Shown: positions 26,829-36,487 of the stretch, piece by piece
How positions within the stretch are numbered: position 1 is the stretch's first letter
Layout: each line of letters starts with the position of its first letter
Assembly (NCBI RefSeq): GCF_035712445.1
Contig: NZ_DASTAT010000097.1
Coordinates: forward strand, 1-64,000
DNA from: Oligoflexus sp.
GTDB taxonomy: Bacteria > Bdellovibrionota_B > Oligoflexia > Oligoflexales > Oligoflexaceae
DNA: 64,000 nt
Reading direction: 5' to 3'
Notes under the pieces: generated by a model
What the model was told of the DNA's origin: nothing
Databases searched by the model: none
The model's input: only the letters and a program-made list of their open reading frames with translations
Translations under genes and position numbers: made by a program

Positions 26829-27710
26829 TTAGGACTTCACCTTGCCATCCAGAGTCAGAAGACTGCGATAGAGTTCGGGTCGGCGATCGCGGAAGAATCC
26901 CATGCCGGCTCGAAAGGTCCGAGCCGCAGCCAGGTCGAGTTCTGCGGTCAAAAGCCCCGAATAGTCCGCTTTCTTTTCCACCAGCTTATCCCCACGGTAA
27001 TCACAGATAAAACTGTGGCCGTAGAAATCACAGCGGCTGTTTTCAAAACATTCGGTGCCGATGCGATTGGCGGCCGCCACATAACAAGAGTTATGAACGG
27101 CATGACCAATCATCGCGCGCTGCCACATATCAGGTGTGTTCGGAGTCTCCACCTGGTCCGCGGGTTCCGAACCAATGGCCGTGGGATACAGAAGGAGATC
27201 CGCTCCCTGCAGGGCCATCGCGCGAGCGCACTCGGGAAACCACTGATCCCAGCAGATGCCGACACCGATCGAACCATAGCGGGTATTCCAGGTTTTAAAT
27301 CCTGTGTCACCGACGTTGAAATAATATTTTTCCTCGTAGCCTGGGCCATCGGGAATATGACTCTTCCGATAAATGCCCATCAAAGAGCCATCCGCGTTGA
27401 TCATCGCAAGGCTATTGAAATGGGCCTGGCCCGCACGCTCGAAAAAGCTCACCGGCAGCACAAGTTTATGCGCTGCGGCCAGCTTTTGCATCTGACCCAG
27501 GAAAGGATGACCTTCCACGGGATGGGCCCAGGCGAAGTATTCCTCGCGTTCCAGCTGACAGAAGTAATGGTTTTCAAAAAGTTCGGGCAGAAGAACCACC
27601 TGGGCTCCCTGCTTCACGGCTTCCAGAACATAGCTTTCGGCCTTGGCCACATTCTCGGCCATATCCCGGCTCATGGACATCTGGACAAGGGCCAGTTGCA
27701 TTCGGCTCAT
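26829..27710 (-). CDS. aguB: N-carbamoylputrescine amidase
   Basis: Hydrolyses N-carbamoylputrescine to putrescine, CO2 and NH3. This 293-residue nitrilase-fold enzyme has the Glu-Lys-Cys triad in LLPELFENHYF, YRKSHIPDGPGY and GICWDQWFPE, and its sequence is characteristic of AguB rather than other nitrilases. It starts 4 bp after the aguA stop, so the two enzymes form one unit turning agmatine into putrescine. Confidence 0.95.
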   Translation of the reverse strand: MSRMQLALVQMSMSRDMAENVAKAESYVLEAVKQGAQVVLLPELFENHYFCQLEREEYFAWAHPVEGHPFLGQMQKLAAAHKLVLPVSFFERAGQAHFNSLAMINADGSLMGIYRKSHIPDGPGYEEKYYFNVGDTGFKTWNTRYGSIGVGICWDQWFPECARAMALQGADLLLYPTAIGSEPADQVETPNTPDMWQRAMIGHAVHNSCYVAAANRIGTECFENSRCDFYGHSFICDYRGDKLVEKKADYSGLLTAELDLAAARTFRAGMGFFRDRRPELYRSLLTLDGKVKS

Positions 27711-27714
27711 GAGT

Positions 27715-28773
27715 TTATCCTCTTGGCTGCTGCTGCGTCAGACAATGAAAGCTTCCACCGCCCATGATGATGTGCCGTGATGCGAGCCCAATCACCTCGT
27801 GCCGAGGGAAGACAGAGCGCAGGACATCAAGGGCGGCGGCATCGTTGCGGTCACCATACTGGGGCACCAGCACAGCGCCGTTGGCTATATAGAAATTCGC
27901 ATAGGTCGGCGGCAAACGGGTGCCGTCTTCCAGGAATAATTTTTCATCCGGCAAGGGCAGTTCGACAACGCGCATGTCGCGGCCATTTTTCAGACGCGTG
28001 CTGCGAAGAATGTCAAGGTTCTCCTGCATGCGGCCATAGTTCACATCACTGCGATCGGTCGTCACAGACGTCAGCACCGTGGCCTCATCCGCAAAACGCG
28101 TGATGGTATCGACATGACCATCGGTGTGATCACCTTCGAGTCCATCCTTCAGCCAGATCACCTGATCAAGGCCGAGATACTGCGACAGGAGTTTTTCAAG
28201 ATCCGCCTTGCCCAGCTTGGGATTTCTGGTCGGAGTCAGAAGACACTGCTCGGTCGTGATGCAGCTGCCTTCACCGTTGATTTCGAGCGAACCGCCTTCC
28301 ATGATGTAAGGCGCATCGAAACGCGGCAATTTAAGGATCTCGGCCAGGGCCAGCGGCACCTGATTATCGAGTTCGTAATCGTATTTGCCGCCCCAGGCGT
28401 TGAAGCCCCAGTTCACAAAGCTCGAGGCCGGAGCCTGAGCGCTGCTGTTTTTTCCCTTCAAAAGGAAGAGGGGACCGTTATCACGCATCCAAACGTCGTT
28501 CAGAGGAATGCGATGCAACGTGATATTCCGCACGCCCTCAAGGGCGGCTTTGGCCGTCGACTCGGCCTCGGCATCGCGCACGAGGAGGTGGACGGGCTCA
28601 AAGCGGGCCAGGGTTTTGACGAGCGCACTATATTCCTGACGCACCTGGGTCAGGTGGTCGAACCACATTTCTTCATCAAAGGGCCAGCTCATCCAGGTTG
28701 CGCTATGGGGCGCCCATTCTGCTGGCATGGAAAGACCAAGATCACGGGGCAGACCGCTTAAAACCTGGGACAT
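27715..28773 (-). CDS. aguA: Agmatine deiminase
   Basis: Converts agmatine to N-carbamoylputrescine and ammonia. The 352-residue guanidino-group-modifying enzyme shows MPAEWAPHSATWMSWP, NDVWMRDNGPLF, the His block EGDHTDGHVDT and the catalytic Cys in GGGSFHCLTQQQ near the C-terminus. ATG 28773 follows GAGGAG. First gene of aguA-aguB. No arginine decarboxylase gene is nearby to supply agmatine. Confidence 0.96.
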   Translation of the reverse strand: MSQVLSGLPRDLGLSMPAEWAPHSATWMSWPFDEEMWFDHLTQVRQEYSALVKTLARFEPVHLLVRDAEAESTAKAALEGVRNITLHRIPLNDVWMRDNGPLFLLKGKNSSAQAPASSFVNWGFNAWGGKYDYELDNQVPLALAEILKLPRFDAPYIMEGGSLEINGEGSCITTEQCLLTPTRNPKLGKADLEKLLSQYLGLDQVIWLKDGLEGDHTDGHVDTITRFADEATVLTSVTTDRSDVNYGRMQENLDILRSTRLKNGRDMRVVELPLPDEKLFLEDGTRLPPTYANFYIANGAVLVPQYGDRNDAAALDVLRSVFPRHEVIGLASRHIIMGGGSFHCLTQQQPRG

Positions 28774-28920
28774 TGTTTGGGACTCCTCGGGAAGACTCTG
28801 CTTGCGAAGGTAGTTTAATAGTGCGAGTTGGGCAGGCTTGCAAGGTCCAATTAGGCAGAGGGATGGAAATCTGGCCCTAAGTTGACGTGGTCAAGCGAGA
28901 GGGCCAGAGGGAAGAGATTT

Positions 28921-29328
28921 TTAGATTTTTTTCCACTCAAGACTGCCTTTGTGCAGCTGAGGGTAGCAGTGTTTTTTGTCGTCCGAGCAGACGAAGGCTT
29001 TCATCGTATAGTCGACTTTGCCGGTTGGGGCGGCGCCGTCAAGCTCGGCCTTGACCTTGAATCCTGGAAGCTTTTCATCGAAGGTCTTCGTTTCGAATTT
29101 GCCGTCCTTGGTTTCCAGCTTCAGGCCTGTGGTGTTGACGAGCTGGAGCGACCAGGGGCCGTCCTTGCTGATCTGCATGCCCTTGTCGGGCTTGATTTTA
29201 AATTCCATCTCCACCGCTTTTTCTTTCACGGCGCTTTGCGCTTCCACGCTGGAATGTTTTTGACCAAAACCAGTCAGGAAAAAAAAGCTGCCGGAAAGGA
29301 GCAGAGCCGAACCCAATAGTTTACGCAT
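28921..29328 (-). CDS. Small secreted protein of unknown function
   Basis: A 135-residue protein with a signal peptide (LLLSGSFFFLTGFG). The mature part ends in YTMKAFVCSDDKKHCYPQLHKG, with two cysteines that could form a disulfide, in a predicted all-beta domain. The C-terminal pattern vaguely recalls the N-terminal domain of DsbD, but I would not name it. It lies 21 bp before the rsh stop region on the same strand, without signs of coupling. Confidence 0.7.
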   Translation of the reverse strand: MRKLLGSALLLSGSFFFLTGFGQKHSSVEAQSAVKEKAVEMEFKIKPDKGMQISKDGPWSLQLVNTTGLKLETKDGKFETKTFDEKLPGFKVKAELDGAAPTGKVDYTMKAFVCSDDKKHCYPQLHKGSLEWKKI

Positions 29329-29349
29329 GATAAACCCTCAAATGAAACG

Positions 29350-31710
29350 TCAGTGCATCGAAGTAAAGCGGCCTCGACGCAGAGCCCTTTTCTTGACTAT
29401 ATTTTTTCTTTGAACCGAAAGCACCGAAGGCAAAGCTTCCAGACGGGAAATCACCGTCTCCAGATGAGCCAGGTTTTTTACACCGAGTTCGAATTCAAGA
29501 ATACCCGTCAAATCATTTTCAACCTTGACCTCGGCCTTGTGAACGTTGACCCCGTTGTTGCTGAGCACGGTCGTCACTTCCGCCAGCACACCCGGCTTTT
29601 CCTGGGTTCTGAGGCTGATCGAACAGCGATGATACGCAGCATCCACCTGAGCCTTCGACCATTCCACCTGAATCTTCCGGGCCGGATCCATATCCAAAGC
29701 GCGGGGACAGGTGCTGCGATGAATGGTCACGCCACGACCACGCGTGATGAAACCAATGATGGGTTCACCCGGCAGCGGCGAACAGCATTTGCCGAGACTC
29801 ACCAGCACATCATCATAACCGGAAACCAGAATGCTGCCATGCGAAGTTTTAATCGGCTTGTCGGGTTTCGCCGGCTGATCGAGTCCCTGACGGTGAATCT
29901 GCTCCTGGATCGTCTCTTTGGGTTCAGGCGCCGGCAGAGCCTTGGCCAGAATATCCTTGGGATTCAGGCGTCCGTAGCCGATCGCAATCAGAACGTCTTC
30001 CAGGTTGCTTTCCCGCGCGACCTTCACAAGCTTCGCGGCATCGCCGGACTTTTCGAGTTCATCGAGCGTCATGCGGCGTTTTTCGAGTTCCTGCACCAGG
30101 AGGTCGCGACCGAGCTTACGGCTCTTCTCGCGCTGTTCGCTGCGAAGGAAGGATCGAATCTTGTTCCGCGCCTTGGACGTGACGATGAACGCCAGCCAGT
30201 CCTTGCTCGGTCTTTGGTGGGGCGAGGTCAGAACCTCGACGATATCCCCTGATTTCAGGCGCTTTTTGATCGGCGACATCTGGCCGTTGACCTTGACGCC
30301 GATACATTTCGTTCCGATATCGCTGTGAACGGCAAAGGCAAAATCCAAAGCCGTCGCGTTCTGCGGCAGGGACAGTACGTCCCCTTTCGGTGTGAAGACG
30401 AAGATCTCTTCATCGAAAAGGTCGACCTTAAGGGCTTCGAGGAATTCATCCGGATCCTGAAGCTCGGTCTGCCACTGCATGATCTGCCGCAGCCACGAAA
30501 ATTTCTGCGAGTCACTGGCGTGAACGCTCTTATCCTTGTCCTTATAGGCCCAGTGCGCGGCCACACCGTATTCACAGGTCTCGTGCATTTCCTTGGTGCG
30601 GATCTGAATCTCGGCCGGCTCTCCGTTGGAACGGATTACGGTCGTATGCAGCGACTGGTAAAGGTTGGCCTTGGGCATCGCAATGTAGTCTTTAAAACGC
30701 CCAGGCATCGGTTTCCACATCGCATGCACGACACCCAGGGCCTCATAGCAGTCCTTGATGCTCGGCACGATGATGCGGAAGGCAAAGAGATCGTGGATGT
30801 CCTCGAATTCGAGATGACGTTCGATCATCTTTTTATAGATCGAGAAGAAATGCTTGGGACGGCCATAGACCTGAATCTCGGTGAAGCCGTACTTCTTCAG
30901 TTCCTTCTCAAGGACTTCTTTCACTTCATTGATATACGCCTGGCGCTGGGATTTCTTGGACGAAATCTTCCGACGGATTTCCTGATAGACTTCGTACTTC
31001 AGCGTGCGCAGGCACAGATCTTCCAGCTCGCTCTTGATGCCATAGATGCCAAGGCGGTTGGCGAGCGGCGCATAGATGTCCAGGGTTTCCTGGGCGATCC
31101 GCTTTCTTTTTTCGAGCGCAAGATTATCCATGGTCCGCATGTTATGCAGGCGATCGCAGAGCTTGATCAGGATAACGCGCAGATCCTTGGCCATCGCCAC
31201 GATCATCTTGCGGAAGTTTTCCGCCAGCTTTTCCTCGTTCGAACGGAACTTGATCTTGCTGATCTTGGTCAGACCATCGACGAGGTCACGCACCTCGGTG
31301 CCGAAGAGCTGTTCGATTTCCTCGAGGGTGGCGTTGGTATCCTCGACCGTATCATGCAGGATGGCAGCCACGATCGAGGGCGTATCGAGCTTGAGGGTGG
31401 CCACGATGCTGGCGACGGCCAGGGGGTGTGTAATATAAGGCTCACCCGATGCCCTTTTTTGAGGCGCATGACATTTGGCAGCGTATTCGTAAGCCAGCTC
31501 GATCGGTTTTTTGTCGATCTGAGGCATATAGGTTTCAAGACTCCGAAGGAGACCTTGATATTCTTCCTCGGGAGTTGTGGGGGTCTTGAGCGGCAATGTG
31601 CTGTTCGGATTCGGTATTTCTTTTTTAATTCGATCGGTTGTCATGCTCTCGACCTGGCCCGGAACCGCATTGATTTCGCGACCTTTGGATGGTTGCCGGG
31701 CTTCTGACAT
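29350..31710 (-). CDS. rsh: Bifunctional (p)ppGpp synthetase/hydrolase (RelA/SpoT family)
   Basis: Makes and degrades the stringent-response alarmone. The 786-residue protein has the HD hydrolase domain (YITHPLAVASIV, HDTVEDTNA, both metal motifs intact), the synthetase domain (RFKDYIAMPKANLYQSLHT, EIQIRT), a TGS domain (VFTPKGDVLSLPQNATALDFA) and a C-terminal ACT domain. Both activities should be present, as in a single-copy Rel/SpoT. Its ATG directly follows the gmk stop (TGAATG), so the two are translationally coupled. Confidence 0.95.
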   Translation of the reverse strand: MSEARQPSKGREINAVPGQVESMTTDRIKKEIPNPNSTLPLKTPTTPEEEYQGLLRSLETYMPQIDKKPIELAYEYAAKCHAPQKRASGEPYITHPLAVASIVATLKLDTPSIVAAILHDTVEDTNATLEEIEQLFGTEVRDLVDGLTKISKIKFRSNEEKLAENFRKMIVAMAKDLRVILIKLCDRLHNMRTMDNLALEKRKRIAQETLDIYAPLANRLGIYGIKSELEDLCLRTLKYEVYQEIRRKISSKKSQRQAYINEVKEVLEKELKKYGFTEIQVYGRPKHFFSIYKKMIERHLEFEDIHDLFAFRIIVPSIKDCYEALGVVHAMWKPMPGRFKDYIAMPKANLYQSLHTTVIRSNGEPAEIQIRTKEMHETCEYGVAAHWAYKDKDKSVHASDSQKFSWLRQIMQWQTELQDPDEFLEALKVDLFDEEIFVFTPKGDVLSLPQNATALDFAFAVHSDIGTKCIGVKVNGQMSPIKKRLKSGDIVEVLTSPHQRPSKDWLAFIVTSKARNKIRSFLRSEQREKSRKLGRDLLVQELEKRRMTLDELEKSGDAAKLVKVARESNLEDVLIAIGYGRLNPKDILAKALPAPEPKETIQEQIHRQGLDQPAKPDKPIKTSHGSILVSGYDDVLVSLGKCCSPLPGEPIIGFITRGRGVTIHRSTCPRALDMDPARKIQVEWSKAQVDAAYHRCSISLRTQEKPGVLAEVTTVLSNNGVNVHKAEVKVENDLTGILEFELGVKNLAHLETVISRLEALPSVLSVQRKNIVKKRALRRGRFTSMH

Positions 31711-32364
31711 TCAGCCGCCCAGTTGCTTCTTAAGTCCCTTTATCCAATCGGCAGTTTTGAACTCTTCATTGAGTTTCTCACAGAGAAGCAATCCTTCCTG
31801 CTGTCCCCTATGTTCCGGTTTATCACTCAGGACGAGGGTTTTCAACTCGGCAAAGGCTGTTTCGAGGTCACGATTGATAAGGAACACATCGTAATCTTTA
31901 GCGTTTTTTATTTCATCCATGGCGTTTTGAAAGCGAAGCCAACGCTGCGAAAGATTATCGGATCCCCGCGATTCGAGCCGTTCCCAAAGGTCCTTTAAAG
32001 TGGGCGGCAGGATAAAAATACTGACCGCATTGCTCAAAAGGTGCCGCGCCTTCTGCCAGCCCTGAACGTCGATTTCCAAAAGAGGGTTTTTTCCCGCTTT
32101 TTCAATGCGTTGCAGCTCTTCAAAGCTGGTTCCGTAAAGGTTGCCGTGCACCTCGGCCCATTCGATGAAGGCCTTGCGCTGGATCATCGCTTCGAAGTCA
32201 TTCCGCGAGACAAAATGATAGTGGTCGCCTTCCTTCTCGCCCTTGCGCGGGGAACGGGTCGTGTGACTGATCGACATCTCCAGCTGAGCGCATTCTTTCA
32301 GCAGCCGGCGGTTGAGAGTTGTTTTCCCTGCACCTGATGGGGCGGACACCACAAATACTGTCAT
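31711..32364 (-). CDS. gmk: Guanylate kinase
   Basis: Phosphorylates GMP to GDP with ATP. About 217 residues with P-loop SAPSGAGKTTL, the GMP-binding block SHTTRSPRKGEKEGDHYHFVS and EIDVQGW. ATG 32364 (MTVFVV) is chosen; GTG 32385 is in frame but would add seven residues before the conserved N-terminus. It sits between yicC and rsh; rpoZ, often found here, is absent. Confidence 0.95.
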   Translation of the reverse strand: MTVFVVSAPSGAGKTTLNRRLLKECAQLEMSISHTTRSPRKGEKEGDHYHFVSRNDFEAMIQRKAFIEWAEVHGNLYGTSFEELQRIEKAGKNPLLEIDVQGWQKARHLLSNAVSIFILPPTLKDLWERLESRGSDNLSQRWLRFQNAMDEIKNAKDYDVFLINRDLETAFAELKTLVLSDKPEHRGQQEGLLLCEKLNEEFKTADWIKGLKKQLGG

Positions 32365-32399
32365 GATTCGAAAATACTCCTGCACAAGCTGTCTGTAAC

Positions 32400-33320
32400 T
32401 TATTCGATGTTGGCGACCTGTTGCCGAAGACGCTCGACAGCCTGTTTGAGGCTCAGCGAATGCTGGGCGACCTCAAGCTGCGTGAGTTTATTCGAGATCG
32501 TGTTCACTTCTCTATGCATTTCCTGGCATAGAAAATCCATGCGCCGACCGACTTCCTCGCCGCCTTTCAGCAGTCTTTTGAATTCCACTTCATGCGCGTT
32601 GAGCCGGGTCAGTTCCTCTTCGATATCGGATCGATCGACCAAAAGGGCGACTTCCGCGAGCACGCGCTCTTCAGGCAGCATGCTGCTGATTTTCTGTCCT
32701 GTGTCCTCAAGGGAGCTCAGGAGACGATCCAGACGTTTTTTATAGTTGTCGAACAGATGTTTCTGTATGGGCTCCCGCTTGGCCACGATTGCCTCGCGAT
32801 CGCTCTGCATGCCCTCGATGATTTTCAAAAAGGCCGGCTCCAGAGCCTGGCCTTCGCTTTTCCTTTGCACCAGAACATTGCTGAGGGCCTTATCCACGGC
32901 CGCAAAAATTCCGGCTTCGTGAGCGCGCACCTGCTCCTCGCTATTGACAGCGAATTGATTTTCCAAAACGCCGTCGAGTCGCAGAAGTTCATAGGTGCTT
33001 AAGGGTTTCAGGTTCACTCCAGCGGCCTGAGCCAGAGCCTGGCTGCTGGCCAGGTAATGGGACACCGCCTTGGCATTCAGTTGAGGCAGTCCGGCGTTGC
33101 GGTCGTTCGGCACCAGATCGAGGAAGACATCGACTTTGCCGCGCAGAATTTTTTCTTTGACGCGATTGATCAAAGCCGGCTCCAAGGCAATTAGGCTGCG
33201 CGGCATTTTGATGGAGATGTCGCAGAAACGCGAATTGAGCGTGCGAATCTCACAGCGATAGGTGGTGGTCGGACTGGTTGACTCGCCACTGCCAAAGGCT
33301 GTCATGCTTTTCAGGCTCAC
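32400..33320 (-). CDS. yicC: YicC-family endoribonuclease
   Basis: A 306-residue YicC/YloC protein. E. coli YicC is an endoribonuclease linked to small-RNA turnover. Diagnostic blocks are the N-terminal KSMTAFGSGES, EIRTLNSRFCDI, and the C-terminal FLCQEMHREVNTISNKLTQ. It starts at GTG 33320 with GGAG just upstream and leads the yicC-gmk-rsh unit, a common arrangement. Confidence 0.93.
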   Translation of the reverse strand: MSLKSMTAFGSGESTSPTTTYRCEIRTLNSRFCDISIKMPRSLIALEPALINRVKEKILRGKVDVFLDLVPNDRNAGLPQLNAKAVSHYLASSQALAQAAGVNLKPLSTYELLRLDGVLENQFAVNSEEQVRAHEAGIFAAVDKALSNVLVQRKSEGQALEPAFLKIIEGMQSDREAIVAKREPIQKHLFDNYKKRLDRLLSSLEDTGQKISSMLPEERVLAEVALLVDRSDIEEELTRLNAHEVEFKRLLKGGEEVGRRMDFLCQEMHREVNTISNKLTQLEVAQHSLSLKQAVERLRQQVANIE

Positions 33321-33528
33321 GATGACTCCATGGGTGATTCTTGGGGCGAGAATCGCAAAAAAACTCTTTCATTCGATCAACTTTTGGAAAATACCCGCCT
33401 GGAAGTCTTTGTTCAACCCATCTTTCGGCCAAGGACACGCTGTTTTCCTGCTGGTGGAATGGGGCCGTTTTGAGGTACCATGAACCAAAGAGGCTTTTCC
33501 GGCCTGGGTTTCAGGAAGAGAGAGGAAC

Positions 33529-33945
33529 GTGGTCAGCTTCAACCTGGTCTTTCATGTCGCGTCCGCGCTCGCTTGTGTGCTTCTCATCTATGCTTTGCTA
33601 AGACTGCAAAGCCTTGTGCGCTTTCATGGTCAGCTTTGGCAAAGCCTGGATTCGGCCCGGCCGCTGATTCAGTTGGATTGGCCGGCTTTGTTTCTTTCGA
33701 AGTTTGGCAAAGCCCTTGCGATTCCCGTGGAAGGCCCGACAGAAAAAGGCCAGCCTTGTCGCATTGAAATGGGAACCTGGACGGCCGCGCATCTGGAGCT
33801 GCATTTCACGCGTATCCATTGGTCATCGCCTCAGGAGCTGGTGATCGAAGCGCGAAATCACGACCGGACCGGATCGTGGAGCCAGCAGTTGGAAGAAGCC
33901 CTGGGTGGTGCGGTTCGTGTTCATATCAAAGCGCCCCTGCGTTAA
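33529..33945 (+). CDS. Small protein with one N-terminal membrane helix
   Basis: A 138-residue protein beginning with GTG 33529 after AGAGAGGAAC. Residues ~3-25 form a membrane helix (FHVASALACVLLIYALL); the remainder is a small soluble domain. I recognise no family. The next gene, a lipoprotein, starts 17 bp later on the same strand, so they may form a pair. Confidence 0.65.
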   Translation: MVSFNLVFHVASALACVLLIYALLRLQSLVRFHGQLWQSLDSARPLIQLDWPALFLSKFGKALAIPVEGPTEKGQPCRIEMGTWTAAHLELHFTRIHWSSPQELVIEARNHDRTGSWSQQLEEALGGAVRVHIKAPLR

Positions 33946-33962
33946 TTGAGTAAAGGAGTAGG

Positions 33963-34988
33963 ATGACGATGGCTGGACAGTGGAGCCGTCTTTTGGTTTT
34001 GGCAGGTCTGATCGGAACGGCGGGTTGCCAAACTTTGGAAACCGGAGCCCCGACGGAAAAACCCCAAATCACCCGCGATATGAGCCTTGAAGATGCCTAT
34101 CGCAAAGCCGTGAGTTACGGCGCCGAAACTCTGCCGGAACTGCGTGAGCTGGCCAAGGATCGCAATCAGATGCCGGAGCTGCATAAGATCGCGGAAGTCG
34201 ATCTTTTGAAAGAGTACGATAGTCTGCCGACGCCGGTGCTTTTGAATGTGGCTCATGTTTATCGCGTGAGCGGCAACAGCATGAATCCTGAAATTTTGAA
34301 TCGCCTGGCTCGCTCGAAGCAGGAAGCGGTCCGTCGGGTGGGTTGGCGTCTGGCGGCTACGCGTCCATCTGCAGAAGTGGGGCGCGCGATTGAAAGTCTT
34401 TTGAGCGATGCTCTGACCCGCGGTCGTGAATCGGATATGCTGGTGCCGGACATGGCGAGTGCGATTCAGGAAAACGGCATCAAGAACGCTTACAGTTTCC
34501 TCGTCCTCGGTCTGATGCAGCAGGGTGCTCCTGAGTACGCGAATGCGATGCTGGCTTTGGATGCCAATCGCGCGTCCTCTCCCTTCATTGATTATCTGAA
34601 CAAAGCCGATCTTGAAGATCTGCGGCAGCTGAATCAAAAGACGATCAATCTTCTGACCTGCACGGTGATCTTCCGCTTCTTCTCGGAAAATCCTTTGCCT
34701 TTGAATCATCCTGGTCTGCCGGTGATTTTCCAGTATGCCGTCTCACGCAACCGGGCTCTTTCGGAAATGGCCTTCGCGGTTTTGGAAAAGCATATTCCCG
34801 ACAATCGATTGGCTTTGGCTGTGCTGCTCTCGCGTCAGCCGGTTCCAGTCCAGGTGGCCTTCATCGAAAGCTCGCAGCGCGAATCGACCGCCAACATCCG
34901 TCTATTCCTGGATGATATGAAAGAGGTCGCGCAGCAGAAGGAAGTGATCGAAGAGCTTAACTCGCAGCAGGGCGCTGTCGAGAAATAA
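33963..34988 (+). CDS. Lipoprotein with helical repeats
   Basis: A 341-residue lipoprotein (lipobox GTAGC, Cys22). The mature part is almost entirely helical with regularly spaced Leu/Ala pairs (EILNRLARSKQEAVRRVGWRL), suggesting HEAT- or TPR-like repeats and a scaffolding role. ATG 33963 has AGGAG 4 bp upstream, and ATG 33969 is equally possible. Its 3' end overlaps the convergent hydrolase gene by 32 bp. Confidence 0.75.
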   Translation: MTMAGQWSRLLVLAGLIGTAGCQTLETGAPTEKPQITRDMSLEDAYRKAVSYGAETLPELRELAKDRNQMPELHKIAEVDLLKEYDSLPTPVLLNVAHVYRVSGNSMNPEILNRLARSKQEAVRRVGWRLAATRPSAEVGRAIESLLSDALTRGRESDMLVPDMASAIQENGIKNAYSFLVLGLMQQGAPEYANAMLALDANRASSPFIDYLNKADLEDLRQLNQKTINLLTCTVIFRFFSENPLPLNHPGLPVIFQYAVSRNRALSEMAFAVLEKHIPDNRLALAVLLSRQPVPVQVAFIESSQRESTANIRLFLDDMKEVAQQKEVIEELNSQQGAVEK

Positions 34989-35892
34989 GCCAGCCGACCA
35001 GTCTTTTCCTTGTTTCCTCGGCCAGGGGCAGAAGAAAATGATTCGCCCCCTGGATCAGCTCACAGCGCTTCCCCAGACTCTGACCATATGTTGCTGTCGC
35101 GAGACTGTCTCGCGTTCCATACAGCAATAGTATCGGAAGCAATAAGTTCTTCAATTCCTCTTTCACATTTCTATTTTTAAAAATTCCGTCGACGAAGGCG
35201 GGATAGCTCATACGAATGTCCGGGTCCAGCCGAATGGGAAAGCGGGCGCGCCGCACAGGACCAAAGGCCGGAAAGCTTGCATCCCAACCGAAGCCACGGA
35301 CCTGCCGCCACCAGGTCTTCTGAAAAAAACTCAGAGCCTCGTCGACCAGAAAAGCCGCCGACAGTTCCACTCGCTCCGGTACAGCCATCAGCACAAGCGC
35401 CCGCCAGGGCATGGCAGCTTCGGAAACCTGCTGCAGAGCTGCAAGAGCGCCGAGGCTATAGCCAACCGCTTCCACCTCTTTTAAAGCGGGAAGAAGCTCG
35501 GGAAGTAGCCTGGGAAGAAAGGATCCGGCCCGGGCGAAGCTGGCTTCATGAAGGATCGTGCTGCTTGACCGGCCGTGGCCAGGAAGATCGAAGGTGAAAA
35601 CCGCGCGGCCTGTTTTCAAAAGATCAAGGATTAAATATTCCCAGCAGAATAGGGCATCATTGCCCGTGCCGTGAAAGAGGACGGTGACCGTTCCCGAGAA
35701 CGCGGGACCGGGATGAAAAAGGTGATAGCTGGTGCGCGCGTCGCGAGTCGGATCATCGCATTGCCCAGAGGTATACGAAGCACCGCGTGTGGCAAGCTCG
35801 GCTTGCAAGGCTTTGGGCAGAGGCATTCCTGTTCGCAGCACGATAGGATTCAAGTTCAACATTCTCCAATTTACTGCAGTTGACGAAGTCAA
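34957..35892 (-). CDS. Alpha/beta hydrolase
   Basis: A 311-residue alpha/beta-hydrolase fold protein: oxyanion block LFHGTGND, TFDLPGHGRSS, nucleophile elbow GYSLG (Ser), acid in LLYGTRDSL, and His in GANHFLL. The substrate is unknown. TTG 35892 has GAGG upstream; ATG 35862 is the alternative, with its GGAGA very close. It overlaps the convergent lipoprotein gene by 32 bp. Confidence 0.82.
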   Translation of the reverse strand: MTSSTAVNWRMLNLNPIVLRTGMPLPKALQAELATRGASYTSGQCDDPTRDARTSYHLFHPGPAFSGTVTVLFHGTGNDALFCWEYLILDLLKTGRAVFTFDLPGHGRSSSTILHEASFARAGSFLPRLLPELLPALKEVEAVGYSLGALAALQQVSEAAMPWRALVLMAVPERVELSAAFLVDEALSFFQKTWWRQVRGFGWDASFPAFGPVRRARFPIRLDPDIRMSYPAFVDGIFKNRNVKEELKNLLLPILLLYGTRDSLATATYGQSLGKRCELIQGANHFLLPLAEETRKRLVGWLISRQRPAAS

Positions 35893-35941
35893 AGATCCTC
35901 GATAGCCTGATAAATATATTATTAAAGGGGCTAGGCTAGCA

Positions 35942-36385
35942 ATGGAGCGATGTACTGGTCCGTTACTGGAAAACTATCTGGCGACCTACGGCTGGACGTA
36001 TCGAAGTAGCGGCACTCATGAATGGACGACAGGATTCCAAGGGCAGGATCGCAGTTTTCCCCTGCGCATCAGTCTTTCGGATACGTGGATCTCGTTTCAC
36101 ATCGAGCCCTATCTTGGTCTGGACATCGACTGGGAAGCCTGGCCTGAAATCGCCCGCTGCCTTCTGGAACTCAATGGCCGCAGTTCCATGGTGCGTTTGA
36201 GCCTTTGCGATCAGGGCCGCATCGAGATGAGCCTTGAAGTCTTCAACAAGCAATTCTGCTATGAATCTTTCTGCACCTGCATGGGTCTTTTGGGGTTTTA
36301 CGCTGACCAGTTCTATGATGAGATCCTGGGCCGCCTGGATAGCATCGGGTTTAACTATACGGAAAGCTTGAAACTTCTGACCTGA
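35942..36385 (+). CDS. Small soluble protein, possibly YbjN-like
   Basis: A 147-residue protein with no signal or membrane segment. The alternating pattern (ENYLATYGWTYRS... ISLSDTWISFHI... WEAWPEIARCLLELNGRSSMVRLSL) resembles the alpha-beta YbjN / type III chaperone-like fold, which is an impression only. It precedes the Ser/Thr kinase gene by about 100 bp on the same strand. Confidence 0.65.
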   Translation: MERCTGPLLENYLATYGWTYRSSGTHEWTTGFQGQDRSFPLRISLSDTWISFHIEPYLGLDIDWEAWPEIARCLLELNGRSSMVRLSLCDQGRIEMSLEVFNKQFCYESFCTCMGLLGFYADQFYDEILGRLDSIGFNYTESLKLLT

Positions 36386-36487
36386 CTTGCCCCACTTCCC
36401 AAAGCCCTGACATGGATACCCCCTTAACTTAACGGGGAAAGCTCCGATAAAGACGGTGAGTATTTCCGTAGCAGGAGCACAAGGTCC

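Noticed and set aside
26673..28761. Frames opposite aguA and aguB
   Set aside because: Both amidase and deiminase genes are canonical on the minus strand; the plus frames have no domain.
30325..31707. 460-codon open frame opposite rsh
   Set aside because: The opposite strand encodes an intact RelA/SpoT protein; no recognisable domain or SD on this strand.
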